A stretch of DNA of 64,000 nt from Solirubrobacterales bacterium. Its GTDB lineage: Bacteria > Actinomycetota > Thermoleophilia > Solirubrobacterales > 70-9. The notes under the pieces were generated by a model that saw only the letters and a list, made by a program, of their open reading frames with translations, ran no database searches and was not told where the DNA came from. A program made the translations under genes and the position numbers. Positions 51,825 through 61,691 of this stretch are shown piece by piece. The stretch lies in the NCBI GenBank assembly GCA_009691195.1, contig SHVA01000001.1, forward strand, positions 1 through 64,000, in the 5' to 3' direction. Every line of letters starts with the position of its first letter. The stretch's first letter is position 1.

Positions 51825-53039
51825 ATGGAAATCGAGATCGGACGCGGAAAGAAGGGACGCCGGGCCTACGGGTTCGACGACATCGCGATCGTCCCCTCGC
51901 GCCGGACCCGCGACCCCGACGACATTGACATCACCTGGACCCTCGGTCCCTACCGCTTCGAGCTGCCGCTGCTCGCCTCCGCGATGGACGGCGTCGTCAG
52001 CCCCGCCACCGCCGGCATGATCGGCAAGCTCGGCGGCCTCGCGGTCCTCAACCTCGAGGGCATCTGGACCCGCTACGAGAACGCCGACGAGCTGCTCGAG
52101 GAGATCTCGGCGCTGCCCAAGGAGCTCGCGACCAGCCGGATGCAGGAGATCTATGCCGAGCCGGTCAAGGAGGAGCTGATCGGCAGGAGGGTCGAGGAGA
52201 TCAAGGCCACGGGCGCGGTCGCCTGCGCCTCGCTCACCCCCCAGAAGGTCGAGCGCTGGCACGAGATAGCGCTCGAGGCCGGGCTCGACATCCTCGTAGT
52301 CCAGGGCACGGTGATCTCCGGCGAGCACGTCTCCTCGGATCAGAACCGCCCGCCGCTGAACCTGAAGGAGTTCATCCCCGCGCTTCCCGTCCCCTGCGTC
52401 GTCGGCGGCTGCGCCTCCTACAACACCGGCCTGCACCTGATGCGCACCGGCGCCGTCGGCGTCCTGGTCGGCGTCGGCCCCGGCGCGGCCTGCACCACGC
52501 GAGGCGTGCTCGGAATCGGCGTTCCCCAGGCGACCGCGATCGCCGACGTCGCCGCCGCCCGCAGCCAGCACATGATGGAGACCAGCCACTACTGCAACGT
52601 GATCGCCGACGGCGGCATGGCCACCGGCGGCGACGTCTCCAAGGCCATCGCCTGCGGCGCCGACGCGGTCATGATCGGCTCGCCCCTGGCTCGCGCCAAG
52701 GAGGCTCCGGGTCGCGGCCACCATTGGGGGATGGCGACGTTCCACCCCGAGCTGCCGAGGGGAGCCCGGGTCGCAACCCACCAGGACGGGACGCTCGAGG
52801 AGATCGTGCTCGGCCCCGCCCACGAGAACGACGGCACCTTCAACCTGATGGGCGCGCTTCGCACCTCGATGGCCACCTGTGGCTACGAGGACATCCCAGA
52901 CTTCCACCGAGCCGAGGTGATGATCGCCCCGGCGCTCCAGTCCGAGGGCAAGAAGCTCCAGCGCGAGCAGGCGGTCGGCATGGGTGCCAACGGCCATGCC
53001 GCCGCGGTGCCCAACGGGGTCCCCGCCTCGGATGGCTGA
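51825..53039 (+). CDS. guaB3: GuaB3-type IMP dehydrogenase/GMP reductase family enzyme
   Basis: 404-residue TIM barrel without CBS domains, the hallmark of GuaB3. Catalytic loop [20 protein letters not shown] with the nucleophilic Cys; [20 protein letters not shown] is the phosphate site. GuaB3 proteins are common in actinobacteria; recent biochemical work on a cyanobacterial member reported chiefly GMP reductase activity, so the direction of flux is not certain. It overlaps guaA by eight bases. Its leader has an attenuator-like hairpin. Confidence 0.9.
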   Translation: MEIEIGRGKKGRRAYGFDDIAIVPSRRTRDPDDIDITWTLGPYRFELPLLASAMDGVVSPATAGMIGKLGGLAVLNLEGIWTRYENADELLEEISALPKELATSRMQEIYAEPVKEELIGRRVEEIKATGAVACASLTPQKVERWHEIALEAGLDILVVQGTVISGEHVSSDQNRPPLNLKEFIPALPVPCVVGGCASYNTGLHLMRTGAVGVLVGVGPGAACTTRGVLGIGVPQATAIADVAAARSQHMMETSHYCNVIADGGMATGGDVSKAIACGADAVMIGSPLARAKEAPGRGHHWGMATFHPELPRGARVATHQDGTLEEIVLGPAHENDGTFNLMGALRTSMATCGYEDIPDFHRAEVMIAPALQSEGKKLQREQAVGMGANGHAAAVPNGVPASDG

Positions 53040-54693
53040 GCCGGCAGCCGCTAAGGCCGCCGCCGAGGACACCGCCGAGCGCGTCCACGTTCCAGAGCGG
53101 AGCGGGAATGGCGCCGACCCCGAGATCATCGAGATCTCCACGTCGCCCGAGACCGCCAACGAGGAGGTCCTGGTCCTCGACTTCGGGGGCCAGTACTCAC
53201 AGCTGATCGCGAGGCGGATCAGGGAGTGCGGCGTCTTCAGCGAGCTGCTTCCCCACGACACACCGATCGAGAAGATCCGCAGGCGCAAGCCGCGCGGGCT
53301 GGTCCTCTCGGGCGGCCCCGCCTCGGTCTACGCCGAGGGCGCGCCGCCGCTGCGCGCCGAGCTGCTCGAGCTGGGGATCCCGGTCCTGGGCATCTGCTAC
53401 GGCATGCAGCTGATGGTCCACACGCTCGGCGGCGACGTCCAGCAGGCCCCCGCCGGGGAGTTCGGGCGCACCGCGCTGACGGTGCGGGAGCACGGCACCC
53501 TGCTCGAGGGGCTCCCCGACGACCAGCAGTGCTGGATGAGCCATCGCGACACCGTCTTCTCGCCGCCGCCCGGCTTCACGGCGCTCGCCTCCAGCCCGGA
53601 GTCCCCGGTCGCCGCCACCGAGGACACCGCGCGCGGCCTCTACGGCATCCAGTTCCACCCCGAGGTCGTGCACACGCCCCACGGGACCGAGATCCTCACC
53701 CGCTTCCTGCGGGACGTCGCCGGCTGCCGCGAGCGCTGGTCGCCGGCCTCGGTGATCACCGAGCAGGTCGATGCGATCCGCGCCCAGGTGGGCGACGGGC
53801 GCGCCGTTTGCGGCCTCTCGGGGGGAGTCGACTCGGCCACGGCGGCCCTGCTGGTGCACCGGGCGATCGGCGATCGCCTCACCTGCGTCTTCGTGGACCA
53901 CGGGATGATGCGAAAGGACGAGGCTGAGCAGGTGGTCACGGCATTCCGCGACCAGCTCGAGGTTCCGCTGGTCCACGTCGATGCGGAGGATCGCTTCCTC
54001 GGCCGGCTCGAGGGAGTGACCGAGCCCGAGCGCAAGCGCAAGATCATCGGCGAGGAGTTCATCCGCGTGTTCGAGGAGGAGGCGGCGAAGATCGACGACG
54101 CCCGCTTCCTGGTGCAGGGGACCCTGTACTCGGACGTGATCGAGTCGGGCGGCGACGGTCGCGCTGCGGCGACGATCAAGTCCCATCACAACGTCGGCGG
54201 CCTTCCCGAGGACCTCGACCTCGACCTGGTCGAGCCGCTGAGGATGCTCTTCAAGGACGAGGTCCGGGCGGTCGCCGCCGAGCTCGACCTCCCCGAGCGC
54301 TTCGTCTGGCGCCAGCCCTTCCCGGGGCCCGGCCTGGCGATCCGGGTGGTCGGCGGCGAGGTCACCCGCGAGCGGCTCGAGATCCTGCGCGACGCCGACG
54401 CGATCCTCCAGGAGGAGGTCCGTGCCGCGGGCCTCTACCGGGAGCTGTGGCAGTCCTTCTGCGTGCTGCCGGTCGTCCGCTCGGTGGGGGTGCAGGGCGA
54501 CGAGCGCTCCTACGCCTACCCCGTCGTGATCCGCGCGGTCACCTCCGACGACGCGATGACTGCCGACTGGGCCCGCCTGCCCTACGAGCTGCTCGAGCGA
54601 GCCTCCAACCGGATCATCAACGAGTGCTCCGGCGTCAACCGCGTCGCCCTCGACATCACCTCGAAGCCGCCCGGCACGATCGAGTGGGAGTAG
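53032..54693 (+). CDS. guaA: GMP synthase (glutamine-hydrolysing)
   Basis: 553 residues. Class I amidotransferase: Cys122 in GICYGMQ, His/Glu in QFHPEV. ATP pyrophosphatase: [13 protein letters not shown]-loop; C-terminal dimer domain ending [10 protein letters not shown]. It converts XMP to GMP with glutamine. An unusual Ala/Glu-rich N-terminal extension of ~45 residues precedes [13 protein letters not shown]; the chosen ATG 53032 overlaps guaB3, and a later start would shorten it. The two form one purine operon. Confidence 0.95.
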   Translation: MAEPAAAKAAAEDTAERVHVPERSGNGADPEIIEISTSPETANEEVLVLDFGGQYSQLIARRIRECGVFSELLPHDTPIEKIRRRKPRGLVLSGGPASVYAEGAPPLRAELLELGIPVLGICYGMQLMVHTLGGDVQQAPAGEFGRTALTVREHGTLLEGLPDDQQCWMSHRDTVFSPPPGFTALASSPESPVAATEDTARGLYGIQFHPEVVHTPHGTEILTRFLRDVAGCRERWSPASVITEQVDAIRAQVGDGRAVCGLSGGVDSATAALLVHRAIGDRLTCVFVDHGMMRKDEAEQVVTAFRDQLEVPLVHVDAEDRFLGRLEGVTEPERKRKIIGEEFIRVFEEEAAKIDDARFLVQGTLYSDVIESGGDGRAAATIKSHHNVGGLPEDLDLDLVEPLRMLFKDEVRAVAAELDLPERFVWRQPFPGPGLAIRVVGGEVTRERLEILRDADAILQEEVRAAGLYRELWQSFCVLPVVRSVGVQGDERSYAYPVVIRAVTSDDAMTADWARLPYELLERASNRIINECSGVNRVALDITSKPPGTIEWE

Positions 54694-54937
54694 CCCCGAG
54701 GCTCGCCGTAGCCCTCGGCCCTGGCGCACTCAAGCAATCAAACGTCGCCGTATTCCGGCGGTGCTACGGTGAGCCCGACATGCTGCTTCGCGGCGATACC
54801 TCGCTGGATACCGGGGTCTTGCTCGGACCGCGAATCCCGATCAGCGGCGATGGCCGAGCAAGCCGTGGACCCGAGCCTCCGCCGGGCACGCCACCCGCCG
54901 GCTCACCTGGCCGCTGAGAACTGATCGGTCCCGCGCG
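54694..54937. other. Region between guaA and the esterase
   Basis: No gene I can support. A 45-codon frame at 54780-54917 has a TACGGT box before its ATG but reads as proline/glycine-rich text without coding character. No terminator hairpin is visible after guaA. Confidence 0.4.
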
Positions 54938-55777
54938 GTGGCGCGGCGGCGGACCGGCACGCTGCTCGTCTTGGTCGTGCTCGTCCTGGGCGGGTTGGAG
55001 GTGTTCGTCGGTCCTGCCGACCAGCGGGCCAGGCACGAAGCCGAGCTGACGGAGATCACGATCGCGAGCGAGGCGGTCGGCGACAGTCTTCCGACGGAAG
55101 TCGTCGTTCCCGGTGGCGCCGATCAAGGCGATCGCAGGCCTCTCCTCCTCCTTCTCTACGGACGGGGGGCGGGTGGGCAGGACAGCAATCTCAACGAAAG
55201 CATGTACGCGGCGCTCGCCGATCAGGGTGAACTCGCCCCCATAGTTGCCTTTCCGAGTGGCGGTGACCATTCCTATTGGCACAACCGCGCCGCTGGCGAC
55301 TGGGCCGACTACCTGACGAACGAGGTGATCCCGCGCGTCGAGAGCGATTTCAATGTCGATGGCGACCGCGTGGCCATAGGGGGCATCTCAATGGGGGGCT
55401 TCGGCGCTCTCGACCTCGCTCGGGTCCATCCGGGTAGGTTCTGCGCCGTCGGTGCGCACTCTCCGGCTCTCTGGCAGACCGGGGCAGCCACCGCTCCGGG
55501 CGCGTTCGATGACGCCGCCGACTTCGCTCACCACGATCTCGTGGGCTCGGCGGAGGCCGATCCCACACCTTGGCGGCATCAGTCACTCTGGATGGACGCG
55601 GGAAACGCCGATCCGTTCAGGCCCGGCATCGAGAAGTTCGTCACCGCCGTCCGCGCCACGGCAGCGCGGATGAGCTTCCAGATCTGGCCCGGCGGTCACG
55701 AGGGCGACTATTGGCGAAGCCACTGGAGCAAGTACATGCGGTTCTATGCGCGGGCGTTGCGCAGGTGCCGACGATGA
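54938..55777 (+). CDS. Secreted esterase-family alpha/beta hydrolase
   Basis: 279 residues: N-terminal signal-anchor (LLVLVVLVLGGLEVFVG), then a putative-esterase (EstD/mycolyltransferase-like) domain: the nucleophile elbow GISMGGFGALD has Ser151, YGRGAGGQDSN is the oxyanion region, and Asp/His are expected near DAGNADPF and GGHEGDYW. GTG start. Substrate unknown; the signal suggests a cell-wall or extracellular ester. GC and codon use are a little looser than neighbours. Confidence 0.82.
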   Translation: MARRRTGTLLVLVVLVLGGLEVFVGPADQRARHEAELTEITIASEAVGDSLPTEVVVPGGADQGDRRPLLLLLYGRGAGGQDSNLNESMYAALADQGELAPIVAFPSGGDHSYWHNRAAGDWADYLTNEVIPRVESDFNVDGDRVAIGGISMGGFGALDLARVHPGRFCAVGAHSPALWQTGAATAPGAFDDAADFAHHDLVGSAEADPTPWRHQSLWMDAGNADPFRPGIEKFVTAVRATAARMSFQIWPGGHEGDYWRSHWSKYMRFYARALRRCRR

Positions 55778-55832
55778 CTGGTGGGCATAAGGTCGCCTGC
55801 TTCGAACACGACGACGGCACGCCGGGCGGGAC

Positions 55833-56687
55833 CTAGGAGAAGCTGTCCCAGTACTTGAGCGTCTTGGTCGATGAGATCGCGTGGCCGCCCTGGTACCAGC
55901 CCGGCTCGGTCCAGAGCTCGAAGTGGAGGTGGCAGCCGCTGGCGCGACCGGTCTGGCCGACGACGCCGACCTTCTGGCCGGTGTAGACGGTCTGCCCCTG
56001 GCGCACGCTGGCGGGCTTCTTCAGGTGCATGTAGGCGTAGTCGTTGAACTTGCTGCCGTCGATCACGATGTAGTTGCCGGCGGCGCCCTGGAAGCCTCGG
56101 TACTGGACCTTGCCGCCGTGGGCCGCGACGAGCTTGGTGCCGCACGCCGCGCCGACATCCTGGCCCTCGTGGCCGCGGCCGGCGCCGAAGCCGTCCCAGT
56201 ACTGGTGGGCGCCGCGGACGGGGAAGATGAACCCGGCCTGGGCCTTGCGGAGTTGTGCCTCGGTCCCGATCGCGAGGTCGAACTTGGAGTCCCGGACCTG
56301 GCCGAAGCTGTCGACGACGCGGATCGGGCCGGTTTCGGCGTCGTCGGGGACGTTGGCCCAGACCGCGGTGCCGCTGCCCTTGACCACGAGTCCCTTCTTG
56401 GCGTTCTGCTTGGACATGGTGCCGTCCGCGGTCAGCAGCTTGACCACGGTGGTGCTCGCGAGGTCGGTGCCGAAGATCTTGATCCGCGAGCCGTCGGTCG
56501 CGATGCGCTGCTTGACGCAGAGGGTCAGGCACTCGACGTCGCTGAGCTTCGGGTTGCCCGGCGCCACGGTCCCACCGCCTCCGGCGAAGGCGATTCCGGC
56601 GCTGAGCGCCGTGGCCGCGACGGCGGATGCGAGCAGCACGACGACCCGCCGGGTGGCGGCGCCAGCAAGGCGCTTGTGGTGACCCAT
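55833..56687 (-). CDS. Secreted M23 peptidoglycan endopeptidase
   Basis: 284 residues: signal peptide (VVVLLASAVAATALSAGIAF), an IPT/TIG-like domain (45-135) with a CLTLC pair, and an M23 domain with HxxxD (His173, Asp177 in GRGHEGQDVGA) and HxH (His253, His255 in GCHLHFELW). It cleaves peptide cross-links of peptidoglycan. It is controlled by a c-di-AMP riboswitch upstream, matching the lineage-wide link between c-di-AMP and cell-wall hydrolases. Confidence 0.92.
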   Translation of the reverse strand: MGHHKRLAGAATRRVVVLLASAVAATALSAGIAFAGGGGTVAPGNPKLSDVECLTLCVKQRIATDGSRIKIFGTDLASTTVVKLLTADGTMSKQNAKKGLVVKGSGTAVWANVPDDAETGPIRVVDSFGQVRDSKFDLAIGTEAQLRKAQAGFIFPVRGAHQYWDGFGAGRGHEGQDVGAACGTKLVAAHGGKVQYRGFQGAAGNYIVIDGSKFNDYAYMHLKKPASVRQGQTVYTGQKVGVVGQTGRASGCHLHFELWTEPGWYQGGHAISSTKTLKYWDSFS

Positions 56688-56706
56688 GTCCTTCACTCTT
56701 TCTCCG

Positions 56707-56847
56707 GCCTGCGGGGTTAGCTGGCGGGCTCGCGCCGAAAGAGCGGCGCTACGGAGATCACCTACTCCGATTCGCCCCCGGGAATGAAACGCCTCCATCC
56801 CCAGTGGTTCCCCCGCTCCCCGCCGACGGAACGGCGGAGATTAGGCC
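56707..56847 (-). promoter_or_regulatory. c-di-AMP (ydaO/yuaA) riboswitch
   Basis: The minus-strand RNA carries the conserved ydaO elements in order: 5' GCCUAAUC, GGGGGAACC (56814-56806), GGGGGCGAAUCGGAG (56779-56765) and the 3' consensus GCCAGCUAACCCCGCAGGC (56725-56707), whose last bases pair back to GCCU. It begins about eight bases after a -10 TATACT (56867-56862) and ends 19 bases before the M23 start, leaving only the Shine-Dalgarno. No terminator follows, so control may be translational. Confidence 0.9.
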
Positions 56848-56861
56848 ATGCGTGAGGCGGC

Positions 56862-56867
56862 AGTATA
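56862..56867 (-). promoter_or_regulatory. -10 box of the riboswitch-M23 transcript
   Basis: TATACT on the minus strand, near-consensus, placed about eight bases upstream of the first conserved riboswitch base region. Confidence 0.55.
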
Positions 56868-56906
56868 ACCGCTGCTGTGAACGGATCAACACACAACCGC
56901 GGCGGC

Positions 56907-56945
56907 TATCATCCTCCGGCCGCGCTTCCCGCGCGGCTTTTTAAA
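56907..56945 (+). promoter_or_regulatory. rplM promoter and 5'-terminal hairpin leader
   Basis: -10 TATCAT (56907-56912) predicts initiation near 56919. The leader then opens directly with a perfect 7-bp stem (GCCGCGC 56919-56925, loop TTCCC, GCGCGGC 56931-56937) and five T's (56938-56942), then AAA and the ATG. No Shine-Dalgarno is visible. It could be an attenuator or an autoregulatory L13 site. Confidence 0.55.
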
Positions 56946-57383
56946 ATGAAGACCTTCCAGGCGACACCCAAGACCCGTGAGCGCAATTGGTACGTGGTCG
57001 ATGCCGAGGGCCTGACGCTCGGCCGGCTGGCGACCCGGATCGCCGACACCCTGCGTGGAAAGCGCAAGCCGACCTACACGCCGCACATCGACGTGGGGGA
57101 CTTCGTCGTCGTGACCAATGCCGAGAAGGTCGCCGTGACAGGCAACAAGCTCGAAAAGAAGACCTACTGGCGCCACACCGGCTACCCGGGCGGGATCCGC
57201 TCCCGTACGCTCGCAGAGATGCTCGAGCGGCGCCCGGAGGAGGTCATCCGCAAGGCCGTCAAGGGGATGGTTCCCCGCAACCGGCTCGGCCGCCAGCAGC
57301 TGACCAAGCTCAAGGTGTACGCGGGGCCGGACCACCCGCACGCCGCCCAGAAGCCAGAGCCCCTCGACTTGGAGAAGCGATGA
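56946..57383 (+). CDS. rplM: 50S ribosomal protein L13
   Basis: 145 residues matching L13 throughout: [55 protein letters not shown] and [20 protein letters not shown]. It assembles early into the 50S subunit. It overlaps rpsI by four bases (ATGA), the conserved L13-S9 pairing. The ATG follows a hairpin with no visible Shine-Dalgarno. Confidence 0.97.
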   Translation: MKTFQATPKTRERNWYVVDAEGLTLGRLATRIADTLRGKRKPTYTPHIDVGDFVVVTNAEKVAVTGNKLEKKTYWRHTGYPGGIRSRTLAEMLERRPEEVIRKAVKGMVPRNRLGRQQLTKLKVYAGPDHPHAAQKPEPLDLEKR

Positions 57384-58438
57384 TCGACGAAGAGCAGACG
57401 CCCGACGAGAAGGCCCCCGAAGAGGGGACCGAGGAGGCCGTCCCGCCCGAGGAGGCCCTGTCCGGCGACGCCGCGACCGAGGGCCCCGGGGCCGAGGAGC
57501 AGGCCCCTGCCGAGGAGGTCCCCGCGGCCGCCGACGAGGCATCCGCGGAGGAAGCTCTCGTCGCAGAGGAGCCCGCTGCGACTGAGGAGGCGCCCGCCGC
57601 CGAGGAGCCCCCGGCACCCGCCGAGGAGGCGCCTGCGGCTGAGGAGGCGCCCGCCGCCGAGGAGCCCCCGGCACCCGCCGAGGAGGCGCCTGCGGCCGAG
57701 GAGGCGCCTGCGGCTGAGGAGGCGCCTGCGGCTGAGGAGGCGCCTGCGGCTGAGGAGGCGCCTGCCGCCGGGGAGGCCCCGGCCGAGCCCGCCGCGGTTG
57801 CCGAGGAGACTGCGGAGGAGCCCGCCGAGGAGGCTGCCCCGGCCGCCGAGGAGGCGAAGCCGAGCGAGCCCAAGGCCGGCGATTTTCCGCCCGGAGCCGA
57901 GCTGGAGCCGATCGCGCTTGAGCCCGAGCCCGAGCTGAGCGCCGAGGAGAAGGCCCGTCGCGAGGCCGAGGCCGAGGAGAAGGCCCGTCGCGAGGCCGAG
58001 GCCGCCTCGGCAGACGAGCCGCTCGCGGCCGAGCCCGCCAAGCTCGACGGCGACTCCCGTTTCACCGCCACCGGCAAGCGCAAGTCGTCGGTGGCGCGCG
58101 TGCTGCTGACCCAGGGCGGTAGCAAGTTCGAGATCAACGGACGGCCGCTCAACCAATACTTCCCGCGTCCCTACCTTCAGACGGTCGCGATGCAGCCGCT
58201 GGCGCAGGCGGGCTACGAGAGCACCGTCGATGTTCGCGTCCGGGTCCACGGCGGCGGTATCTCGGGCCAGGCCTCGGCCGTGCGCCACGGCATCGCCAAG
58301 GCGCTCTGCGAGGTGGACCCCGGGCTGCGCCCGGAGCTGAAGCGCCGAGGCATGTTGACCCGCGACGCTCGGGTCAAGGAGCGGCGCAAGGCCGGCCTCA
58401 AGAAGGCCCGCAAGCGGCCGCAGTTCTCCAAGCGCTGA
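57380..58438 (+). CDS. rpsI: 30S ribosomal protein S9 with giant acidic N-terminal extension
   Basis: 352 residues where S9 is normally ~130. The core (about 227-352) is typical: [55 protein letters not shown] and basic end [12 protein letters not shown], the tail reaching the P site. The first ~220 residues are almost only Glu, Ala and Pro with tandem EEAPAA repeats, followed by a charged [19 protein letters not shown] helix. The ATG overlaps rplM stop and the frame is uninterrupted, so the extension is real in sequence. Role unknown. Confidence 0.95.
   Translation: MIDEEQTPDEKAPEEGTEEAVPPEEALSGDAATEGPGAEEQAPAEEVPAAADEASAEEALVAEEPAATEEAPAAEEPPAPAEEAPAAEEAPAAEEPPAPAEEAPAAEEAPAAEEAPAAEEAPAAEEAPAAGEAPAEPAAVAEETAEEPAEEAAPAAEEAKPSEPKAGDFPPGAELEPIALEPEPELSAEEKARREAEAEEKARREAEAASADEPLAAEPAKLDGDSRFTATGKRKSSVARVLLTQGGSKFEINGRPLNQYFPRPYLQTVAMQPLAQAGYESTVDVRVRVHGGGISGQASAVRHGIAKALCEVDPGLRPELKRRGMLTRDARVKERRKAGLKKARKRPQFSKR
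57584..57769 (+). repeat. Nested tandem repeats encoding the S9 extension
   Basis: Two 57-base units (57584-57640 and 57641-57697), one mismatch apart, encode [19 protein letters not shown]. They are followed by four 18-base units (57698-57769), three identical, encoding EEAPAA. Such arrays change length by slippage. Confidence 0.9.
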
Positions 58439-58454
58439 TCGCGCTCACCGGGCC

Positions 58455-59771
58455 TTGACCGAACGCAGGCTCTTCGGGACCGATGGGGTCCGGGGGGTGG
58501 CGGGGGAGTTCCTCACCGCCGATCTCGCCCTGCGGCTGGGCCGCGCCGCGGCCCTCGAGTCCGATGCCGAGCGCCCGCAGGTCCTGATCATCCGCGACAC
58601 CCGCGAGTCGGGGCCGATGCTCGAGGACGCCCTCGCCGCGGGGGTCGCCTCGGCCGGCGGCGACGCCATCCTCGGCGGGGTTCTCCCCTCACCTGCGGCG
58701 TCGGTGCTTGCGCGCCGCTACAGCTTCGACCTCGCCGCGATCGTCTCGGCCTCCCACAACCCCTTCAGCGACAACGGAGTCAAGTTCATGTCGGGGGCCG
58801 GCACCAAGCTCAGCGATGAGGCGGAGGCCGGCATCGAGGACCGTGTCAAGAGCGACGAGGAGACGGGATCGGCCGCGATCGGCCGGGTCCGCAAGCTCGA
58901 GGGCGCCCTCGACGACTACCTGCGGGAGCTGCGCACCGCCTTCCCGCTGGACCTCTCCGGCATGCGGGTGGCGCTCGACTGCGCCAACGGCGCCGCCTAC
59001 CGCGCCGGGCCGGCGACCTTCGAGCGGCTCGGAGCCGAGGTGACCGAGCTCTCGGCCGAGCCCGACGGCCGCAACATCAACCTCGCTTGCGGCTCGACCG
59101 CGCCGGGGGCCCTCGCCGAGCTGCTCGCCTCGGGCGGCGCCGACGTCGGCTTTGCCTTCGACGGCGATGCCGACAGGCTGGTCGCCGTGGACGGCCGCGG
59201 CCGGGTGCGCGACGGGGACGAGCTGATTGCGCTCGCCGCCCGGCACCTGAGTGAGACCGGTGAGCTGCGTGGCGGTGTAGCCGTGACCGTGATGACCAAC
59301 TACGGCTTCCACAAGGCGATGGAGGGGGAGGGAATCCCGGTCGCGCAGACCGACGTCGGCGACCGATACGTGCTGGAGGAGCTGGAGCGGCGCGACTGGT
59401 CGCTCGGTGGCGAGCAGTCGGGACACATCATCTGGAGGGACTACACCCCGAGCGGTGACGGGATAGGGGCCGCGCTGCTCACCCTGCGCGCCCTCGGCGG
59501 CGATCGCCTCGAGGACGTGGAGCCCTTCGAGCGGCTCCCCCAGCGGCTCGAGAACGTGGAGGTGGCCGACCGCGACGCCATCGTCGGCGCCGACGGGCTC
59601 TGGGCGGCGGTCGAGAAGGAGAACGCCGCGCTCGAGGGCCGGGGCCGCGTCCTGGTTCGCCCGTCCGGAACCGAGCCGCTGCTGAGGATCATGGTCGAGG
59701 CCCCCGAGGAGAGCGAGTGCGACCAGGTGCTCGGCCGGCTGGCCGCCGCCGCCAGGGAAGAGCTGAGCTGA
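58455..59771 (+). CDS. glmM: Phosphoglucosamine mutase
   Basis: 438 residues: N-terminal LFGTDGVRGVAGEFLT, phosphoserine loop IVSASHNPFSDNGVKF, metal site FAFDGDADRLVAVD, sugar motif GGEQSGHII and phosphate loop RPSGTEPLLRIMVE. It makes glucosamine-1-phosphate for peptidoglycan. TTG start at 58455, 16 bases after rpsI. It precedes glmS, giving the UDP-GlcNAc precursor pathway in one place. Confidence 0.96.
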   Translation: MTERRLFGTDGVRGVAGEFLTADLALRLGRAAALESDAERPQVLIIRDTRESGPMLEDALAAGVASAGGDAILGGVLPSPAASVLARRYSFDLAAIVSASHNPFSDNGVKFMSGAGTKLSDEAEAGIEDRVKSDEETGSAAIGRVRKLEGALDDYLRELRTAFPLDLSGMRVALDCANGAAYRAGPATFERLGAEVTELSAEPDGRNINLACGSTAPGALAELLASGGADVGFAFDGDADRLVAVDGRGRVRDGDELIALAARHLSETGELRGGVAVTVMTNYGFHKAMEGEGIPVAQTDVGDRYVLEELERRDWSLGGEQSGHIIWRDYTPSGDGIGAALLTLRALGGDRLEDVEPFERLPQRLENVEVADRDAIVGADGLWAAVEKENAALEGRGRVLVRPSGTEPLLRIMVEAPEESECDQVLGRLAAAAREELS

Positions 59772-59794
59772 CGCTCTAACCTTCGTCGCCCCTT

Positions 59795-61666
59795 ATGTGC
59801 GGCATAGTCGGATACGTGGGCAACCGACCGTGCCGGGACCTGCTGATGGCCGGGCTCGAGAAGCTCGAATATCGCGGCTATGACTCGGCCGGCGTGTCAG
59901 TTGTCTCGGACGGTGAGATCTCGAGCGTTCGCGCGGTCGGGAACCTCGCCAACCTCCGAGCCGAGCTCGACGCCCAGGACGCGAACGAGGCCGCGGGGGA
60001 TGGCAGCGTCGCGGTCGCCGCGCCGCCGGCCACGATCGGCGTCGCGCACACGCGCTGGGCGACCCACGGTCGGGTCACCGAGGAGAACGCCCATCCTCAC
60101 GGCGATTGCACCGACAAGATCCACATCGTCCTCAACGGCATCGTCGAGAACCACGCCGAGCTGCGCCACGACCTCCGCGAGGAGGGCCACACCTTCAGCT
60201 CCGAGACCGACGCCGAGATCGTCTCCCACCTGATCGAGCGCCAATACTCGGGCGATCTCACCGAGGCCGTGCAGAAGGCCTTCACCGAGCTGCGCGGCCA
60301 CTACGCCTTCGTCGCGATGCACTCCGACCACATGGGAGTCCTGGTCGCGGCGCGCAGGGAGTGCCCCCTGGTGGTCGGCCGCGGCGAGGACGAGACCTTC
60401 GTCGCCTCGGCGATCCCGGCATTCCTCGCCGAGACGCGGATGGCCCAGCTGATCGAGAACGACGAGGTGGTCACGATCACCCCCGACGGCGTCACGATCA
60501 CCGACGCCCAGGGGAACGTGGTCGAGCGCGCGGTGGAGGAGATCGAGTGGGACGAGGACGCCGCCGAAAAGGGGGGCTTCGACACCTTCATGCTCAAGGA
60601 GATCTACGAGCAGGCCGACGCCGTCGCGGAGACGATCACCGACCGGCTGCCCGAGGTGGACGGCGTCGACCTCTCCGACATGGAGATCAGCGACGAGTTC
60701 CTGCGCGACACGGAGCGCATCGTGATCGTCGCCTGCGGGACCTCCTACCACGCGGGGCTGGTCGGGCGCTACGCGATCGAGCGCTGGGCGCGGGTGCCGG
60801 TGGAGATGGACATCGCCTCCGAGTACCGCTACCGCGACCCCGTCGTCTCATCGAACGACCTCGTCGTCGGCATCACCCAGTCGGGAGAGACCGCCGACAC
60901 GCTGGCGGCGATGCGCCTCGCCCGCGACAAGGGCGCAAAGGTCGTCGCGGTCACCAACATCATGGGCAGCCAGGCGACCCGCGACGCAGACGCCGTGCTG
61001 TTCACGCGCGCCGGCCTCGAGATCGGCGTCGCCGCCACCAAGACGTTCGTGAGCCAGGTCGCCGTCATGTACCTGCTCGGTCTGCGGATGGCCGAGGTCA
61101 GGGGCACGCTGCCGCCCGAGAAGATCACCGAGCTGGTCGCCGAGCTCAAGCACCTCCCGTCGCGGATCGACGAGACGATCGAGGCGGTCGAGAAGCAGAC
61201 CGAGGCGGTGGCCGAGCGCTATCGCAATGCCAGCTTCTTCCTCTACCTCGGCCGCAACATCGGCCTGCCGGTCTGCCTCGAGGGCGCGCTGAAGCTGAAG
61301 GAGATCTCCTACATACCCGCCGACGCCTACGCGGCCGGCGAGATGAAGCACGGGCCGATCGCCCTGCTCGACGAGTCGACCCCCGTGGTCGCGGTCGCCA
61401 ACGACAGCCCCACGCTCGACAAGGTGCTCTCGAACGTCGAGGAGGTCCGCGCCCGCGGCGCAAGCGTGATCGCCGTCGCGACCGAGGGGAACGAGCGCGT
61501 TGGCGAGATCGCGGATGAGACCTTCTACGTGCCCCAGAGCAACTGGGTGCTGCAGCCGATCCTCGCGATCCTGCCGCTGCAGCTGCTCGCGTACCACATC
61601 GCCAGGCTCAACGGGCTCAATGTGGACCAGCCGAGGAACCTGGCGAAGACCGTCACCGTCGAGTGA
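59795..61666 (+). CDS. glmS: Glucosamine-6-phosphate synthase (isomerising)
   Basis: 623 residues: N-terminal Cys2 nucleophile (MCGIVGYVGNRPCRDLLMAG), HTRWATHGRVTEENAHPH, two SIS domains (VACGTSYHAGLVGRYAIERW, GITQSGETADTLAAMR, CLEGALKLKEISYIPADAYA) and the conserved C-terminal LAKTVTVE. It makes glucosamine-6-P from fructose-6-P and glutamine. A short Ala-rich insertion follows the first domain strand. The spacing to glmM is only 23 bases. Confidence 0.97.
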   Translation: MCGIVGYVGNRPCRDLLMAGLEKLEYRGYDSAGVSVVSDGEISSVRAVGNLANLRAELDAQDANEAAGDGSVAVAAPPATIGVAHTRWATHGRVTEENAHPHGDCTDKIHIVLNGIVENHAELRHDLREEGHTFSSETDAEIVSHLIERQYSGDLTEAVQKAFTELRGHYAFVAMHSDHMGVLVAARRECPLVVGRGEDETFVASAIPAFLAETRMAQLIENDEVVTITPDGVTITDAQGNVVERAVEEIEWDEDAAEKGGFDTFMLKEIYEQADAVAETITDRLPEVDGVDLSDMEISDEFLRDTERIVIVACGTSYHAGLVGRYAIERWARVPVEMDIASEYRYRDPVVSSNDLVVGITQSGETADTLAAMRLARDKGAKVVAVTNIMGSQATRDADAVLFTRAGLEIGVAATKTFVSQVAVMYLLGLRMAEVRGTLPPEKITELVAELKHLPSRIDETIEAVEKQTEAVAERYRNASFFLYLGRNIGLPVCLEGALKLKEISYIPADAYAAGEMKHGPIALLDESTPVVAVANDSPTLDKVLSNVEEVRARGASVIAVATEGNERVGEIADETFYVPQSNWVLQPILAILPLQLLAYHIARLNGLNVDQPRNLAKTVTVE

Positions 61667-61691
61667 GCCCAGCCGCTATTCTGCCGCGCTC

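Noticed and set aside
50259-53288. Very long minus-strand open frame opposite the carboxypeptidase, kinase and guaB3 genes
   Set aside because: High GC keeps antisense frames open; the plus strand has complete catalytic motifs and the antisense text has none.
54780-54917. 45-codon frame after guaA with a possible -10
   Set aside because: Pro/Gly-rich with no hydrophobic or motif pattern; not enough to call a gene.
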